Source: Betaproteobacteria bacterium
Lineage (GTDB): Bacteria; Pseudomonadota; Gammaproteobacteria; Burkholderiales; Burkholderiaceae_C
Direction of reading: 5' to 3'
Assembly (NCBI GenBank): GCA_009923895.1
Contig: RFSP01000006.1
Coordinates: 1-20,070 of the forward strand
Length of the DNA stretch: 20,070 bases
Part shown: one piece after another, positions 7,625 to 14,720 of the stretch
How the letters are laid out: each line of letters begins with the position of its first letter
Numbering within the stretch: the first letter of the stretch is position 1
Notes under the pieces: model-generated
What the model was told of the DNA's origin: nothing
Database searches by the model: none
What the model saw: the letters and a program-made list of their open reading frames with translations, nothing else
Translations under genes and position numbers: made by a program

Positions 7625-8098
7625 TCAGTTGGCAGCCGATGAGGCATCCGCACCGTTGCCCTGCAGGCTGGCTTGCTGCTGTGCCTCAAACATCGCCTGG
7701 AAATTCACTTCCGTCAGCAAGATGGGCGGGAATCCTGCGCGGGTGCAAATGTCTGAGACGATCGCTCGCAGATAGGGGTAGATCATCTGCGGGCACACCA
7801 CCCCCAGGATGGGACCCATTTGATCGTCGGGGATGTGGCGAATTTCAAAAATGCCGGCCTGTTTGGCTTCCACCAAAAACAGCACCTTGTCCTGCACCTT
7901 GGTGGTGACAGTGGCCGTCACACAAATTTCAAACACGCCGTCGGCAACGGGCTCAGCCGTCATGGCCAGATTGATATCAACCTGGGGCTGGGCTTGCTCG
8001 GCAAGGATCTGTGGCGAGTTGGGCTGCTCCAACGACAGGTCCTTGAGATAAATGCGCTGCAGTACAAAGACCGGTTCGTTGGCAGTGGTGTCAGACAT
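7625..8098 (-). CDS. secB: Protein-export chaperone SecB
   Basis: A tetrameric cytoplasmic chaperone that holds preproteins unfolded and hands them to SecA. The 157-residue protein shows the family segments VFVLQRIYLKDLSLEQPNSP, FEICVTATVT, LVEAKQAGIFEI, and near the C-terminus CPQMIYPYLRAIVSDICTRAGFPPILL followed by VNFQAMFEAQ (the long segment is cited in two overlapping parts of the same helix region, residues about 108-134). The acidic DQMGPILG before it is usual for SecB. It lies 20 bases after grxC and six before gpsA. SecB is largely a proteobacterial protein, which agrees with the taxonomic reading. Confidence 0.97.
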   Translation of the reverse strand: MSDTTANEPVFVLQRIYLKDLSLEQPNSPQILAEQAQPQVDINLAMTAEPVADGVFEICVTATVTTKVQDKVLFLVEAKQAGIFEIRHIPDDQMGPILGVVCPQMIYPYLRAIVSDICTRAGFPPILLTEVNFQAMFEAQQQASLQGNGADASSAAN

Positions 8099-8118
8099 GA
8101 TGTGGGTTTTGCAAAAGA

Positions 8119-8376
8119 TTAGCCGTTGAGCAGAGGCACCAAACCGCCGCGCTGATCGAGCGCGAACAAGTCATCGCAACCTCCGACGTGGGTGTCTCCC
8201 ACGAAAATCTGCGGCACGGTACGGCGGCCCGTGATGCTCATCATGTGCTCTCGAGCCTCAGGGTCGAGGTCCACACGAATTTCTTCAATGTGCGTGACGC
8301 CGCGCTGCGTGAGCAGCGATTTGGCACGCTGGCAGTAGGGGCACACCTGGGTGGTGTACATCTTCACCGCTTGCAT
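8119..8376 (-). CDS. grxC: Glutaredoxin 3
   Basis: A small glutathione-dependent disulphide reductase in the cytoplasm. The 85-residue single domain has the dithiol active site CPYC at residues 12-15, the TVPQIFV cis-proline loop and the glutathione-binding GGCDDL near residues 64-69. This is the standard layout of bacterial Grx3. A clear AGGAG site lies about six bases ahead of the ATG at 8374-8376. It sits between the rhodanese gene (35 bases upstream) and secB (20 bases downstream) in one transcription unit. Confidence 0.96.
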   Translation of the reverse strand: MQAVKMYTTQVCPYCQRAKSLLTQRGVTHIEEIRVDLDPEAREHMMSITGRRTVPQIFVGDTHVGGCDDLFALDQRGGLVPLLNG

Positions 8377-8411
8377 ACAAAGCTCCTGTGCATATAAGGG
8401 TCAGGCAAGGG

Positions 8412-8837
8412 TCAGGCCGTGGCGCTGGAGGCCTTGTCCATCGGCAAATTGGCTTCGCGCCATGCCGTCAGGCCGCCGGCCAGCGAGGTGGCTTTTTCGT
8501 AACCCTTGGCCCGCAACAGCCCCGCCGCACGGCCGGCTCGGGCCCCCGACGGGCACACCAAAATGATGGGCAACGCCTTGTTGCTGGGAAGGTCCTTGGA
8601 CGATTCGATCTGTCCAAAGGGAATGTTCTTGGATCCGCCAGCGTGCGCCGACGCAAACTCATTGGGCTCGCTCACGTCAATGAGGACGCCTTTTTCGCGA
8701 TTGATGAGGCGAACCGCCTCGGCCACATTGACAGCGCCGGCCCCGGCGCCACCGCGCAGGTGCGGCCACAGCAACATGCCGCCCGACACACAGGCCATGG
8801 CAATGAGCAACCAATTGTCGAGAAGGAATTTCAACAT
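8412..8837 (-). CDS. Membrane-anchored rhodanese-like protein
   Basis: A 141-residue protein with an N-terminal membrane span (about residues 7-24) followed by a single rhodanese domain from about residue 36. The domain shows VLIDVSEPNEFASAHAGGSKN, cited here as residues 51-71, and the six-residue active-site loop C95-PSGAR-A, with the conserved cysteine that would carry the persulphide. AGLLRAKGYEKATSLAGG and LTAWREANLP complete the fold. It resembles YibN-type proteins that precede grxC and secB in many proteobacteria. Sulphur-transfer capacity is likely; the physiological acceptor is unknown. It is the first gene of the run, 64 bases from the divergent gpmA. Confidence 0.9.
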   Translation of the reverse strand: MLKFLLDNWLLIAMACVSGGMLLWPHLRGGAGAGAVNVAEAVRLINREKGVLIDVSEPNEFASAHAGGSKNIPFGQIESSKDLPSNKALPIILVCPSGARAGRAAGLLRAKGYEKATSLAGGLTAWREANLPMDKASSATA

Positions 8838-8864
8838 GAGATCTAGCCGTCGACGAAGGGGAGG

Positions 8865-8870
8865 ATTATA
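8865..8870 (-). promoter_or_regulatory. Likely -10 box for the rhodanese-grxC-secB-gpsA operon
   Basis: In the 64-base divergent gap between the rhodanese gene and gpmA, the minus strand reads a perfect TATAAT, 27 bases before the rhodanese ATG. The -35 region is poor: at 17 bases spacing it reads ACCCAA. The same AT-rich patch could also serve gpmA on the plus strand (TATAGA, 8867-8872), but no convincing -35 is seen there either. Confidence 0.5.
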
Positions 8871-8901
8871 GAATTACGGGTTGTCCCTTGGGTTGTTGGG
8901 T

Positions 8902-9645
8902 ATGTTCAAGCTCGTTCTCATTCGCCACGGCGAATCGGTCTGGAACCTGGAAAATCGTTTCACGGGCTGGACCGATGTTCCTTTGACCGCGACCGGCGTG
9001 CAGCAGGCCGTGCAGGCGGGACAACTGCTCAAAGCGTCCGATTTTGAGTTTGATGTGGCCTACACCTCCGTGCTCAAGCGCGCCGTGTGGACGCTGTGGC
9101 ACTGTCTGGATGCCATGGACCGCACATGGGTGCCGGTTGTCCACGATTGGCGTCTCAATGAACGCCATTACGGCGCCTTGCAGGGGCTGAACAAATCGGA
9201 CATGGCCCGGCAATACGGTGATGATCAGGTGCTTGTCTGGCGGCGCAGCTATGACACACCCCCTCCAGCGCTGGAGCCCACCGACGCACGCTGCGAACGC
9301 TCGGACCTTCGCTACGCCAAGCTGGCGGCCCACCAGGTCCCTTTGACGGAATGCCTCAAAGACACCGTTGCGCGGGTCTTGCCTTGCTGGCAACAGCACA
9401 TCGCACCGGCCATCCTCAGCGGACAGCGGGTGCTGATTGCCGCGCACGGCAACAGCATTCGGGCCTTGGTGAAGTACCTGGATGGCATCTCAGACGCCGA
9501 CATTGTGGGATTGAACATTCCCAACGGCATACCCTTGGTCTACGAGCTGGATTCAGCGCTCAAACCGCTGCGCAGCTACTACCTGGGTGACGCCGAAGCC
9601 GCCGCACGAGCGGCAGCGGCGGTGGCGAGTCAAGGCAAACGCTGA
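8902..9645 (+). CDS. gpmA: 2,3-bisphosphoglycerate-dependent phosphoglycerate mutase
   Basis: A glycolytic enzyme that interconverts 3- and 2-phosphoglycerate through a phosphohistidine. The 247-residue protein matches the dPGM length. The catalytic motif LIRHGESVWN is at residues 5-14 with the phospho-acceptor H8. FTGWTDVPLT, RLNERHYGALQGLNKSD and the second catalytic histidine in AAHGNSIRALVKYLDGISD follow, then NIPNGIPLVYEL. The frame is open to a TTG at 8881, but the ATG at 8902 gives the canonical N-terminus. The Ala/Glu-rich tail (EAAARAAAAVAS) is usual in this lineage. It is divergent from the rhodanese operon and converges on the phosphorylase-family gene seven bases away. Confidence 0.97.
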   Translation: MFKLVLIRHGESVWNLENRFTGWTDVPLTATGVQQAVQAGQLLKASDFEFDVAYTSVLKRAVWTLWHCLDAMDRTWVPVVHDWRLNERHYGALQGLNKSDMARQYGDDQVLVWRRSYDTPPPALEPTDARCERSDLRYAKLAAHQVPLTECLKDTVARVLPCWQQHIAPAILSGQRVLIAAHGNSIRALVKYLDGISDADIVGLNIPNGIPLVYELDSALKPLRSYYLGDAEAAARAAAAVASQGKR

Positions 9646-9652
9646 ATTTGTC

Positions 9653-11176
9653 TCAAGCTGCCGCAGGCGACAGCGCAAATCCACTGTCTTGCTCGGCCAT
9701 GCGCCGTGCAAAGTCGAGGTCGGCTTCGAAGCACGCGTGCAGTCGGTACAGCGTCTGCCCCTGACTCACCGGCGAGCCCAAACGCGCCATGAGGTCCACG
9801 CCGGCGCCTTCGACTTGAGGGGCGCCCGTCAGGCGTGCAATGCGAGCCAGGCGCAAGTTGTCAATGCCGCTGACCACGCCGCTTTGAGTGGCCACCACGT
9901 CGTGCACCAAAGGTCCGGGCAACACGGCCGTCTGTCGCCGTCCTTGCGCGTCCACGATGGCGTTCATGCGCTCCATCGCACGCCCTGACTCCAGAATGTC
10001 TCGAGCAATGCGCTCGCCATCGCCCCCTCTGACATCGGGGTCGAACTCGATCATGCGCGCCGCCAGCCGCAAGGCTTTTTGACGCAGGTCTTGCGGCGCA
10101 GCGGGGTCGTTGCGCAAGACCTGCATGACGTCTCGCGCTTCAAGCACGGGGCCGATGCCTCGGCCGATGGGTTGGCTGCCATCGGTAATCACCGCATCCA
10201 ACTGCAAGCCCACACGGGCCGCCACATACTCAAACAAGCGCTTGAGCCGCTGGGCCGACTCCATGCTGCGCACCTTGGCCGATGGGCCCATGGGGATGTC
10301 CAAGACGAGGTGCGTGGAGCCAGCGGCCACCTTTTTGGAGAGGATGGAAGCCACCATTTGCCCCGGAGAGTCGATGCCCAAGGGGCGTTCCACCGAAATG
10401 AGGATGTCATCGGCAGGCGAGAGATCTGCCGTGCCGCCCCAAGCCAGACAGGCATGGGTGTCACGCGCAATTTGTTTCAGCCGCTCCAGCGGCAGCTCCA
10501 CTTCGGCCAAGACGGCCATGGTGTCGGCCGTGCCGGCCGGCGAAGTGATCGCGCGGGACGATGTCTTCGGGCACAACATGCCATGGGCCGCCACGATGGG
10601 CACCACGATCATGGAGGTGCGATTGCCCGGAATGCCGCCAATGCAGTGCTTGTCCACCACCGGCCCGGAGCCCACTTCATGCTGCCAGTCAATGCGCTGC
10701 CCCACGGCGATCATGGCCTCGGTGAGATGCCACACCTCATCGCGGTCGAGCTCGTATTGGTGCGTGGCCACCACAAAAGCTGCCAGTTCGATCTTGGAGT
10801 AACGCGCCGCCGCAATGTCGCGCACCAGGGATTTCATGTCCTCCCGGTCCAGACGCTCACCGTTGATCTTTCTGTGCAGCGCGGGCAGTGACGCGGGCGG
10901 CTCTGCATGCTCCACAGTGGCCGGATGCCCCGGGGCCACCTTCAATCGCGCAAAAGCATCCTCGCTCAGCCCGAGTTCTCTGGGCTCCACAATGCCCGCA
11001 TCGTCCACCACATTGAGCACCGCCACGATGGTGTAGCCGTTGGCACGGACTTGAACTTTGGCCAAGGCCTGGAATCCTTCGGCGCGCACCACGGGGCAAT
11101 CGCGGTGCAAAAACACGACGTTTTCGCGCCAGGTGTCGATGCCCACACGGCGAATGGCCAAGGTGGAAGCGTTCAT
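9653..11176 (-). CDS. AMP/thymidine phosphorylase-family protein (archaeal AMPpase type)
   Basis: A 507-residue member of the nucleoside phosphorylase-II family, of the subgroup that includes archaeal AMP phosphorylase. Those enzymes split nucleoside monophosphates with phosphate to give a base and ribose-1,5-bisphosphate. An extra N-terminal domain (about residues 1-90) precedes the catalytic core, as in AMPpase and unlike the 440-residue DeoA. Core motifs are GSGPVVDKHCIGGIPGNRTS (169-188), KTSSRAITSPAGTADTM (204-220), WGGTADLSPADDILI (246-260) and GIDSPGQMVASILSKK. Its ATG overlaps the acyltransferase TGA by four bases (ATGA), so it is translationally coupled at the end of the pyr run. Whether it uses NMPs or thymidine cannot be read from sequence. 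Confidence 0.9.
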   Translation of the reverse strand: MNASTLAIRRVGIDTWRENVVFLHRDCPVVRAEGFQALAKVQVRANGYTIVAVLNVVDDAGIVEPRELGLSEDAFARLKVAPGHPATVEHAEPPASLPALHRKINGERLDREDMKSLVRDIAAARYSKIELAAFVVATHQYELDRDEVWHLTEAMIAVGQRIDWQHEVGSGPVVDKHCIGGIPGNRTSMIVVPIVAAHGMLCPKTSSRAITSPAGTADTMAVLAEVELPLERLKQIARDTHACLAWGGTADLSPADDILISVERPLGIDSPGQMVASILSKKVAAGSTHLVLDIPMGPSAKVRSMESAQRLKRLFEYVAARVGLQLDAVITDGSQPIGRGIGPVLEARDVMQVLRNDPAAPQDLRQKALRLAARMIEFDPDVRGGDGERIARDILESGRAMERMNAIVDAQGRRQTAVLPGPLVHDVVATQSGVVSGIDNLRLARIARLTGAPQVEGAGVDLMARLGSPVSQGQTLYRLHACFEADLDFARRMAEQDSGFALSPAAA

Positions 11177-11916
11177 GACAAGGCGTCCTCAATCTCCTGA
11201 CGCAGGCGTTGGGCCAGCGCCCGACGTTCGGCATGGGCTGTGGCGTGCGCCGCCAGAAAGTGCAATGTCACCACCATGTCTTGTGCCATGGCAATGCGCC
11301 ACAGGCTTTGTGCCAGGGTGGTTTCACCCAGGTATTGCGCCGCCTCACTGACCGGCTGATGGGCATCCGAAAAACGCAAGGCCACGGGCTGGATCGGTGT
11401 GGCGGTGGCCACAGCAGATTGCAACAAATTGGCATGGAAGGGCAACAGTCGGTGGCCATCGGCCGTCGTGCCTTCAGGAAACACCGCCACCGTTTGACCT
11501 TGGCTCAGGGCCTCGGCCATCAGGTGAACCACCCGCATCGCATCTCGAGCACGTTCGCGTTCGATGTAAAGCGTACCGCCCGCGTCCACCAATCGCCCAA
11601 TCAGTGGCCAGTGCCGCACCTGCGCCTTGGAGACAAATCGGGCCTGCGGACACACCGCGTGCAGCGCCATGATGTCCAGCCACGACACGTGATTGGCCAC
11701 CATCAACGTGGGCCCCGGATGCGCCTGGCCGTGCACCCGCAAGGTCAACCCCAAAAGGCGTAGCGTCTTGGCGCTCCACCACTGAATGCGTGCATGCCGT
11801 TGCGCGGGGGCCAGTTGGGCAAAGGTCACCCACACCACCCACAAGCCGTGCAGGCCATGCAGGACCACAGCGGTCAGTCTCCAAGCCGCCCGCAGTTTGC
11901 GGCGCCACGATGACAT
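11173..11916 (-). CDS. Lysophospholipid acyltransferase family protein (PlsC type)
   Basis: A membrane-associated 1-acyl-glycerol-3-phosphate acyltransferase-like protein of 247 residues. A hydrophobic N-terminal segment (about 13-33) precedes the acyltransferase core. Motif I NHVSWLD (N75-H76-x4-D81) holds the catalytic His/Asp. Motif III FPEGTT is at 146-151, with VSKAQVRHWPLIG and GGTLYIERERARD between them. The start is set at ATG 11914-11916, preceded by GGAGGT; a GTG at 11943 gives an unlikely nine-residue extension. It could make phosphatidic acid or acylate another lysolipid such as an ornithine lipid. The sequence does not decide. It lies 28 bases after the dihydroorotase remnant and overlaps the phosphorylase gene by four bases. 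Confidence 0.9.
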   Translation of the reverse strand: MSSWRRKLRAAWRLTAVVLHGLHGLWVVWVTFAQLAPAQRHARIQWWSAKTLRLLGLTLRVHGQAHPGPTLMVANHVSWLDIMALHAVCPQARFVSKAQVRHWPLIGRLVDAGGTLYIERERARDAMRVVHLMAEALSQGQTVAVFPEGTTADGHRLLPFHANLLQSAVATATPIQPVALRFSDAHQPVSEAAQYLGETTLAQSLWRIAMAQDMVVTLHFLAAHATAHAERRALAQRLRQEIEDALS

Positions 11917-11919
11917 CAG

Positions 11920-11925
11920 ACCTCC
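11920..11925 (-). promoter_or_regulatory. Shine-Dalgarno site deciding the acyltransferase start
   Basis: The minus strand reads GGAGGT three bases ahead of the ATG at 11914-11916. The core is strong though the spacing is short. It favours this ATG over the upstream GTG at 11943. Confidence 0.6.
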
Positions 11926-11944
11926 ACGCGGTGCCCCTTGCACC

Positions 11945-12049
11945 TCAAGCGGCTTGATAAGCCACCGTTCCAGCCACCAAAGTCGCTTTCACCTGCCCCG
12001 GCATGCAGGTGCCCCCATGAGAGAACGCAAACGGGGTGTGCTTGCCCTG
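11945..12049 (-). pseudogene. Out-of-frame C-terminal remnant of the dihydroorotase-like gene
   Basis: Read in the frame shifted relative to the upstream CDS, this stretch gives QGKHTPFAFSHGG followed by TCMPGQVKATLVAGTVAYQ and a TGA at 11945-11947, 34 residues in all. This resembles the conserved C-terminal end of dihydroorotase-family proteins, where a QGKHTPF-like segment precedes a final strand of the type VxATLVAGxVA. It follows directly on the DSDI codons of the upstream frame, so the segment that normally separates the two (about 130 residues) is missing. I interpret it as the far side of an internal deletion that also broke the frame. Confidence 0.75.
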
Positions 12050-12852
12050 ATGTCGCTGTCGGTGAGGTGCAAGGAATTGATGCTGACATCGGCCGTCACC
12101 GGCAGACCCTCGGCCTTGGCCGCACGCACCAAATCCACGCCAGCGGCACTGGAGATGCGACACAGGTGCACCCGCGCACCCGTGCCACGCATGAGCTCAA
12201 AAATGGTGTGCAAGGCCACGGTTTCGGCCGCAGTGGGAACACCCGACAGCCCCAGGCGGGTGGCCACCGCGCCGCTGGCCGCCACACCTCGCCCGAGCCA
12301 GCGCTCCTGAGGTCGCAGCCACACGGTGTAGCCATACGTGGCCGCGTATTGCAGCGCGCGCATGAGCACCGTCGTATCGGCGATGCCCACTTCGGCCTGC
12401 GAAAATCCCACGCAGCCGGCCTCGGTCAGCTCGGCCATTTCGGTCAGAGCGTCGCCTTGCAAGCCACGGGTCAAGGCCCCCAGAGGAAACAAGCGGCACA
12501 GGCCCAGCTTTCGAGCGCGGAATTTCAACATCTCCACCAGCCCCGGCTCATCGAGCGTCGGGTCGGTGTCTGGCGGACACACCAAGCTGGTCACTCCCCC
12601 CACAGCGGCGGCGTGCAGTTCGCTCTCCAGGTAGCCCTGCTGTTCGTGTCCTGGCTCTCGCAGGCGGGCGGCCAAATCCACCAGGCCAGGCATGACGATG
12701 CGCCCGGCCGCGTCGATCACGCGAGAGGCTTCGAAATCTGCGCTGATGCGGCCGATCGACACGATGCGGCCCGAGGCGATGGCCACATCCGCCTTTTCGT
12801 CACGCCCTGAGGCCGGATCGATCACCCTGCCGTTTCGAACGATGATGTTCAT
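11989..12852 (-). pseudogene. pyrX: Non-catalytic dihydroorotase-like protein (PyrC'/PyrX), truncated
   Basis: This dihydroorotase homologue is coupled to pyrB (ATGA overlap) and begins normally. It shows NGRVIDPASGRDEKADVAI, IVMPGLVDLAARLREPGHE, GGVTSLVCPPDTDPTLDEPG, LFPLGALTRGL, GCVGFSQAEVG, HTIFELMRGTGARVHLCRIS and SINSLHLTDSDI. The zinc-binding HxH expected after GLVDL is replaced by A61-A62-R63, the mark of the inactive PyrC' subunit that supports ATCase assembly in pseudomonads. After HLTDSDI the frame runs into an unrelated tail (RASTPRLRS to a TGA at 11989), giving 287 residues against about 420-430 for the family. The real C-terminal end lies just downstream in another frame. It is therefore probably a decaying or truncated gene, unless the deletion is an assembly error. 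Confidence 0.82.
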
Positions 12853-13811
12853 GCCGAATTCCCCGCAATGATGGACATGACCGCCATGCGCACGGCAATG
12901 CCAAAGGTCACCTGAGGAAGAATCACGCTCTGTGTCCCATCGGCCACCGCAGAGTCAATTTCCACCCCGCGGTTGATGGGTCCTGGATGCATGACGATCG
13001 CGTCGGGCTTGGCGAGAGCCAACTTCTCTGGGGTGAGCCCCCACGATTTGGCGAACTCGCCGGAGCTGGGCAGCATGGCCCCACTCATGCGCTCGTTTTG
13101 CAAGCGCAAGGTGATGATCACATCGGCGTCGCGGATGCCCTCGGACATGTCGTGACACACACGCACGCCCATGTCCCTCAAGTCGCCAGGCACCAAGGTC
13201 TTCGGGCCCACCGCACGGATCTCTGGCACGCCCAGCGTGGTCAGGGCGTGGATGTCCGAACGGGCCACCCGGGAGTGCACGATGTCTCCGACGATGGCCA
13301 CCGTCAAATCCTGGAAGCGTGGCTTGTAGTGGCGAATGGTGTACATGTCCAGCAAGCCCTGGGTGGGGTGGGCATGGCGGCCATCCCCCGCGTTGACCAC
13401 ATGCACATGGGGCGCGCAGTGTTGGGCAATCAGGTAGGGAGCTCCGCTTTCACTGTGTCGCACCACAAACATGTCGGCCTGCATGGCCGAGAGGTTGGCG
13501 ATGGTGTCCAACAAACTCTCGCCCTTGGCGGTGGACGAGCGCGCAATGTCCAGATTGAGCACGTCGGCTGACAAGCGCTTGGCCGCGATCTCAAACGTGG
13601 TGCGCGTGCGCGTGGAGTTTTCAAAAAAAAGGTTGAACACGCTTTTGCCGCGCAGCAGTGGCACTTTCTTGACGTCGCGGTCGCTCACCGACAAAAAGGT
13701 GCTGGCGGTATCCAGAATCTGGGTGACCACCTCACGGGGCAATCCTTCAATGGACAGCAAGTGAATCAGCTCGCCGTGCGCATTGAGCTGGGGGTTTCGG
13801 CGCATCAGCAT
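12849..13811 (-). CDS. pyrB: Aspartate carbamoyltransferase catalytic subunit
   Basis: Catalyses the first committed step of pyrimidine synthesis, carbamoyl phosphate plus aspartate to carbamoyl aspartate. The 320-residue protein has the carbamoyl-phosphate motif FFENSTRTRTTFE (STRTR at 66-70), the SSTAKGES loop with K96, HPTQGLLD at 148-155, and the aspartate-domain MHPGPINRG. The N-terminus runs about 15-20 residues beyond the compact E. coli catalytic chain, as in ATCases that pair with a dihydroorotase-like partner. Its ATG shares a base with the pyrR TGA (TGATG), and its own TGA overlaps the pyrX ATG. No pyrI regulatory subunit is present in the window. Confidence 0.97.
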   Translation of the reverse strand: MLMRRNPQLNAHGELIHLLSIEGLPREVVTQILDTASTFLSVSDRDVKKVPLLRGKSVFNLFFENSTRTRTTFEIAAKRLSADVLNLDIARSSTAKGESLLDTIANLSAMQADMFVVRHSESGAPYLIAQHCAPHVHVVNAGDGRHAHPTQGLLDMYTIRHYKPRFQDLTVAIVGDIVHSRVARSDIHALTTLGVPEIRAVGPKTLVPGDLRDMGVRVCHDMSEGIRDADVIITLRLQNERMSGAMLPSSGEFAKSWGLTPEKLALAKPDAIVMHPGPINRGVEIDSAVADGTQSVILPQVTFGIAVRMAVMSIIAGNSA

Positions 13812-14311
13812 CAGGCCCGTTCCTCCACCTTGAATGTGAATGCCCCCTGGGCATCTCGCTCCAGGGACAAGCGTTGTGACTTGGGCAGCACCACGCGCGC
13901 GGCGGCCACTGCCGCTTCAATGGGCAGCTCGCGACCCCCGCGGTCCACCAAGACCGCCAAGGTGACGCTTTGAGGACGGCCAAAGTCATAGAGCTCATTG
14001 AGCGCTGCGCGGATGGTTCGCCCGGTGAAGAGCACGTCATCGACCAACACCACACGCCGGCCCTCCACCTCAAAAGGCAGGTCGGTCACGTCGGTCGCGC
14101 GAGACAGCCCCCGCTCGCCAAAATCATCGCGGTGCAAAGTGCTCGAGATCACGCCGGGCCGACCCGGATGCCCCAAGTCTTTGTGCAAGCGCTCTGCGAG
14201 CCAAGCTCCACCCGACCATATCCCCACCAACACCGCTTCTTCGGTCAGCAGGGGGCGTATCCCTTGGAGAAGTTCGCCGTAAAGAGCCTCGGCGTCAAGC
14301 GACAGCAGCAT
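13811..14311 (-). CDS. pyrR: PyrR-type PRPP-binding protein / uracil phosphoribosyltransferase
   Basis: A 166-residue type I phosphoribosyltransferase of the PyrR family. In Gram-positives PyrR binds pyr mRNA to cause attenuation and has weak uracil phosphoribosyltransferase activity. Visible are LVGIWSGGAWLAERL (28-42), SSTLHRDDF (56-64), the PRPP loop VVLVDDVLFTGRTIRAAL (87-104) and VDRGGRELPI. The start is the ATG at 14309-14311, with AGGA about ten bases upstream. The open frame continues to 14500, but that part overlaps ruvX and is unlike PyrR. The gene overlaps the ruvX end by 17 bases, so there is no room for a leader attenuator directly ahead of it, and its regulatory mode here is unclear. 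Confidence 0.93.
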   Translation of the reverse strand: MLLSLDAEALYGELLQGIRPLLTEEAVLVGIWSGGAWLAERLHKDLGHPGRPGVISSTLHRDDFGERGLSRATDVTDLPFEVEGRRVVLVDDVLFTGRTIRAALNELYDFGRPQSVTLAVLVDRGGRELPIEAAVAAARVVLPKSQRLSLERDAQGAFTFKVEERA

Positions 14312-14708
14312 GGGCAAGCGTCCTGAGAAATTGATCGAGGATGATGGCCGCGGCAGCAGCGTCGGCATCGTCGGCCCCCTGCGACAGGGCTTCGGTGGTG
14401 GAGTACCTCTCATCCACCTCGTGCACAGGGATCCGAAACCGGGCTTGCAATTGACGCCCAAACCGTTGGGCACGGCGCGTGTTTTCGTGCGCGGCCCCAT
14501 CGGGGTGGTAGGGCACGCCCACCACCAGCGCGTTGGGCTGCCACTCCCGCAGCAGCTGGCCGATGGCCTCGAACCGGGCCTCCCCTTGGGCGCTCAGCGT
14601 TTTCAGCGCTTTCGCTTGCCGCAACAGGGTGTTGCCCACGGCCACCCCGACCCGCTTGTGGCCAAAATCCAAGGCCAAAAAACTCTGCGGGGGCGAGCCC
14701 TCAGGCAT
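14295..14708 (-). CDS. ruvX: Putative pre-16S rRNA nuclease / Holliday junction resolvase homologue RuvX (YqgF)
   Basis: A 137-residue RNase H-like protein. YqgF is credited with 5' maturation of 16S rRNA, and the older name reflects similarity to RuvC resolvases. The first acidic residue lies in LALDFGHKRVGVAV (D14). VVGVPYHPDG is followed by the VDERYSTTEA motif (E100), and the last acidic positions are in QGADDADAAAAAIILDQFL, matching the family triad. The strong AGGAGG site six bases upstream overlaps the algH stop codon. It lies in the classic algH-ruvX-pyrR-pyrB order. Confidence 0.95.
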   Translation of the reverse strand: MPEGSPPQSFLALDFGHKRVGVAVGNTLLRQAKALKTLSAQGEARFEAIGQLLREWQPNALVVGVPYHPDGAAHENTRRAQRFGRQLQARFRIPVHEVDERYSTTEALSQGADDADAAAAAIILDQFLRTLAHAAVA

Positions 14709-14714
14709 GACCGG

Positions 14715-14720
14715 CCTCCT
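14715..14720 (-). promoter_or_regulatory. Shine-Dalgarno site of ruvX overlapping the algH stop
   Basis: The minus strand reads AGGAGG six bases ahead of the ruvX ATG. Its first two bases are the last two of the algH TAG stop codon, so terminating ribosomes reach the ruvX start site directly. It fixes the ruvX start at 14708. Confidence 0.75.

Noticed and set aside
8398..8418. Direct repeat GGGTCAGGC occurring twice.
   Set aside because: It spans only about 20 bases at the end of the rhodanese gene. Chance similarity is enough, and there is no associated mobile element.
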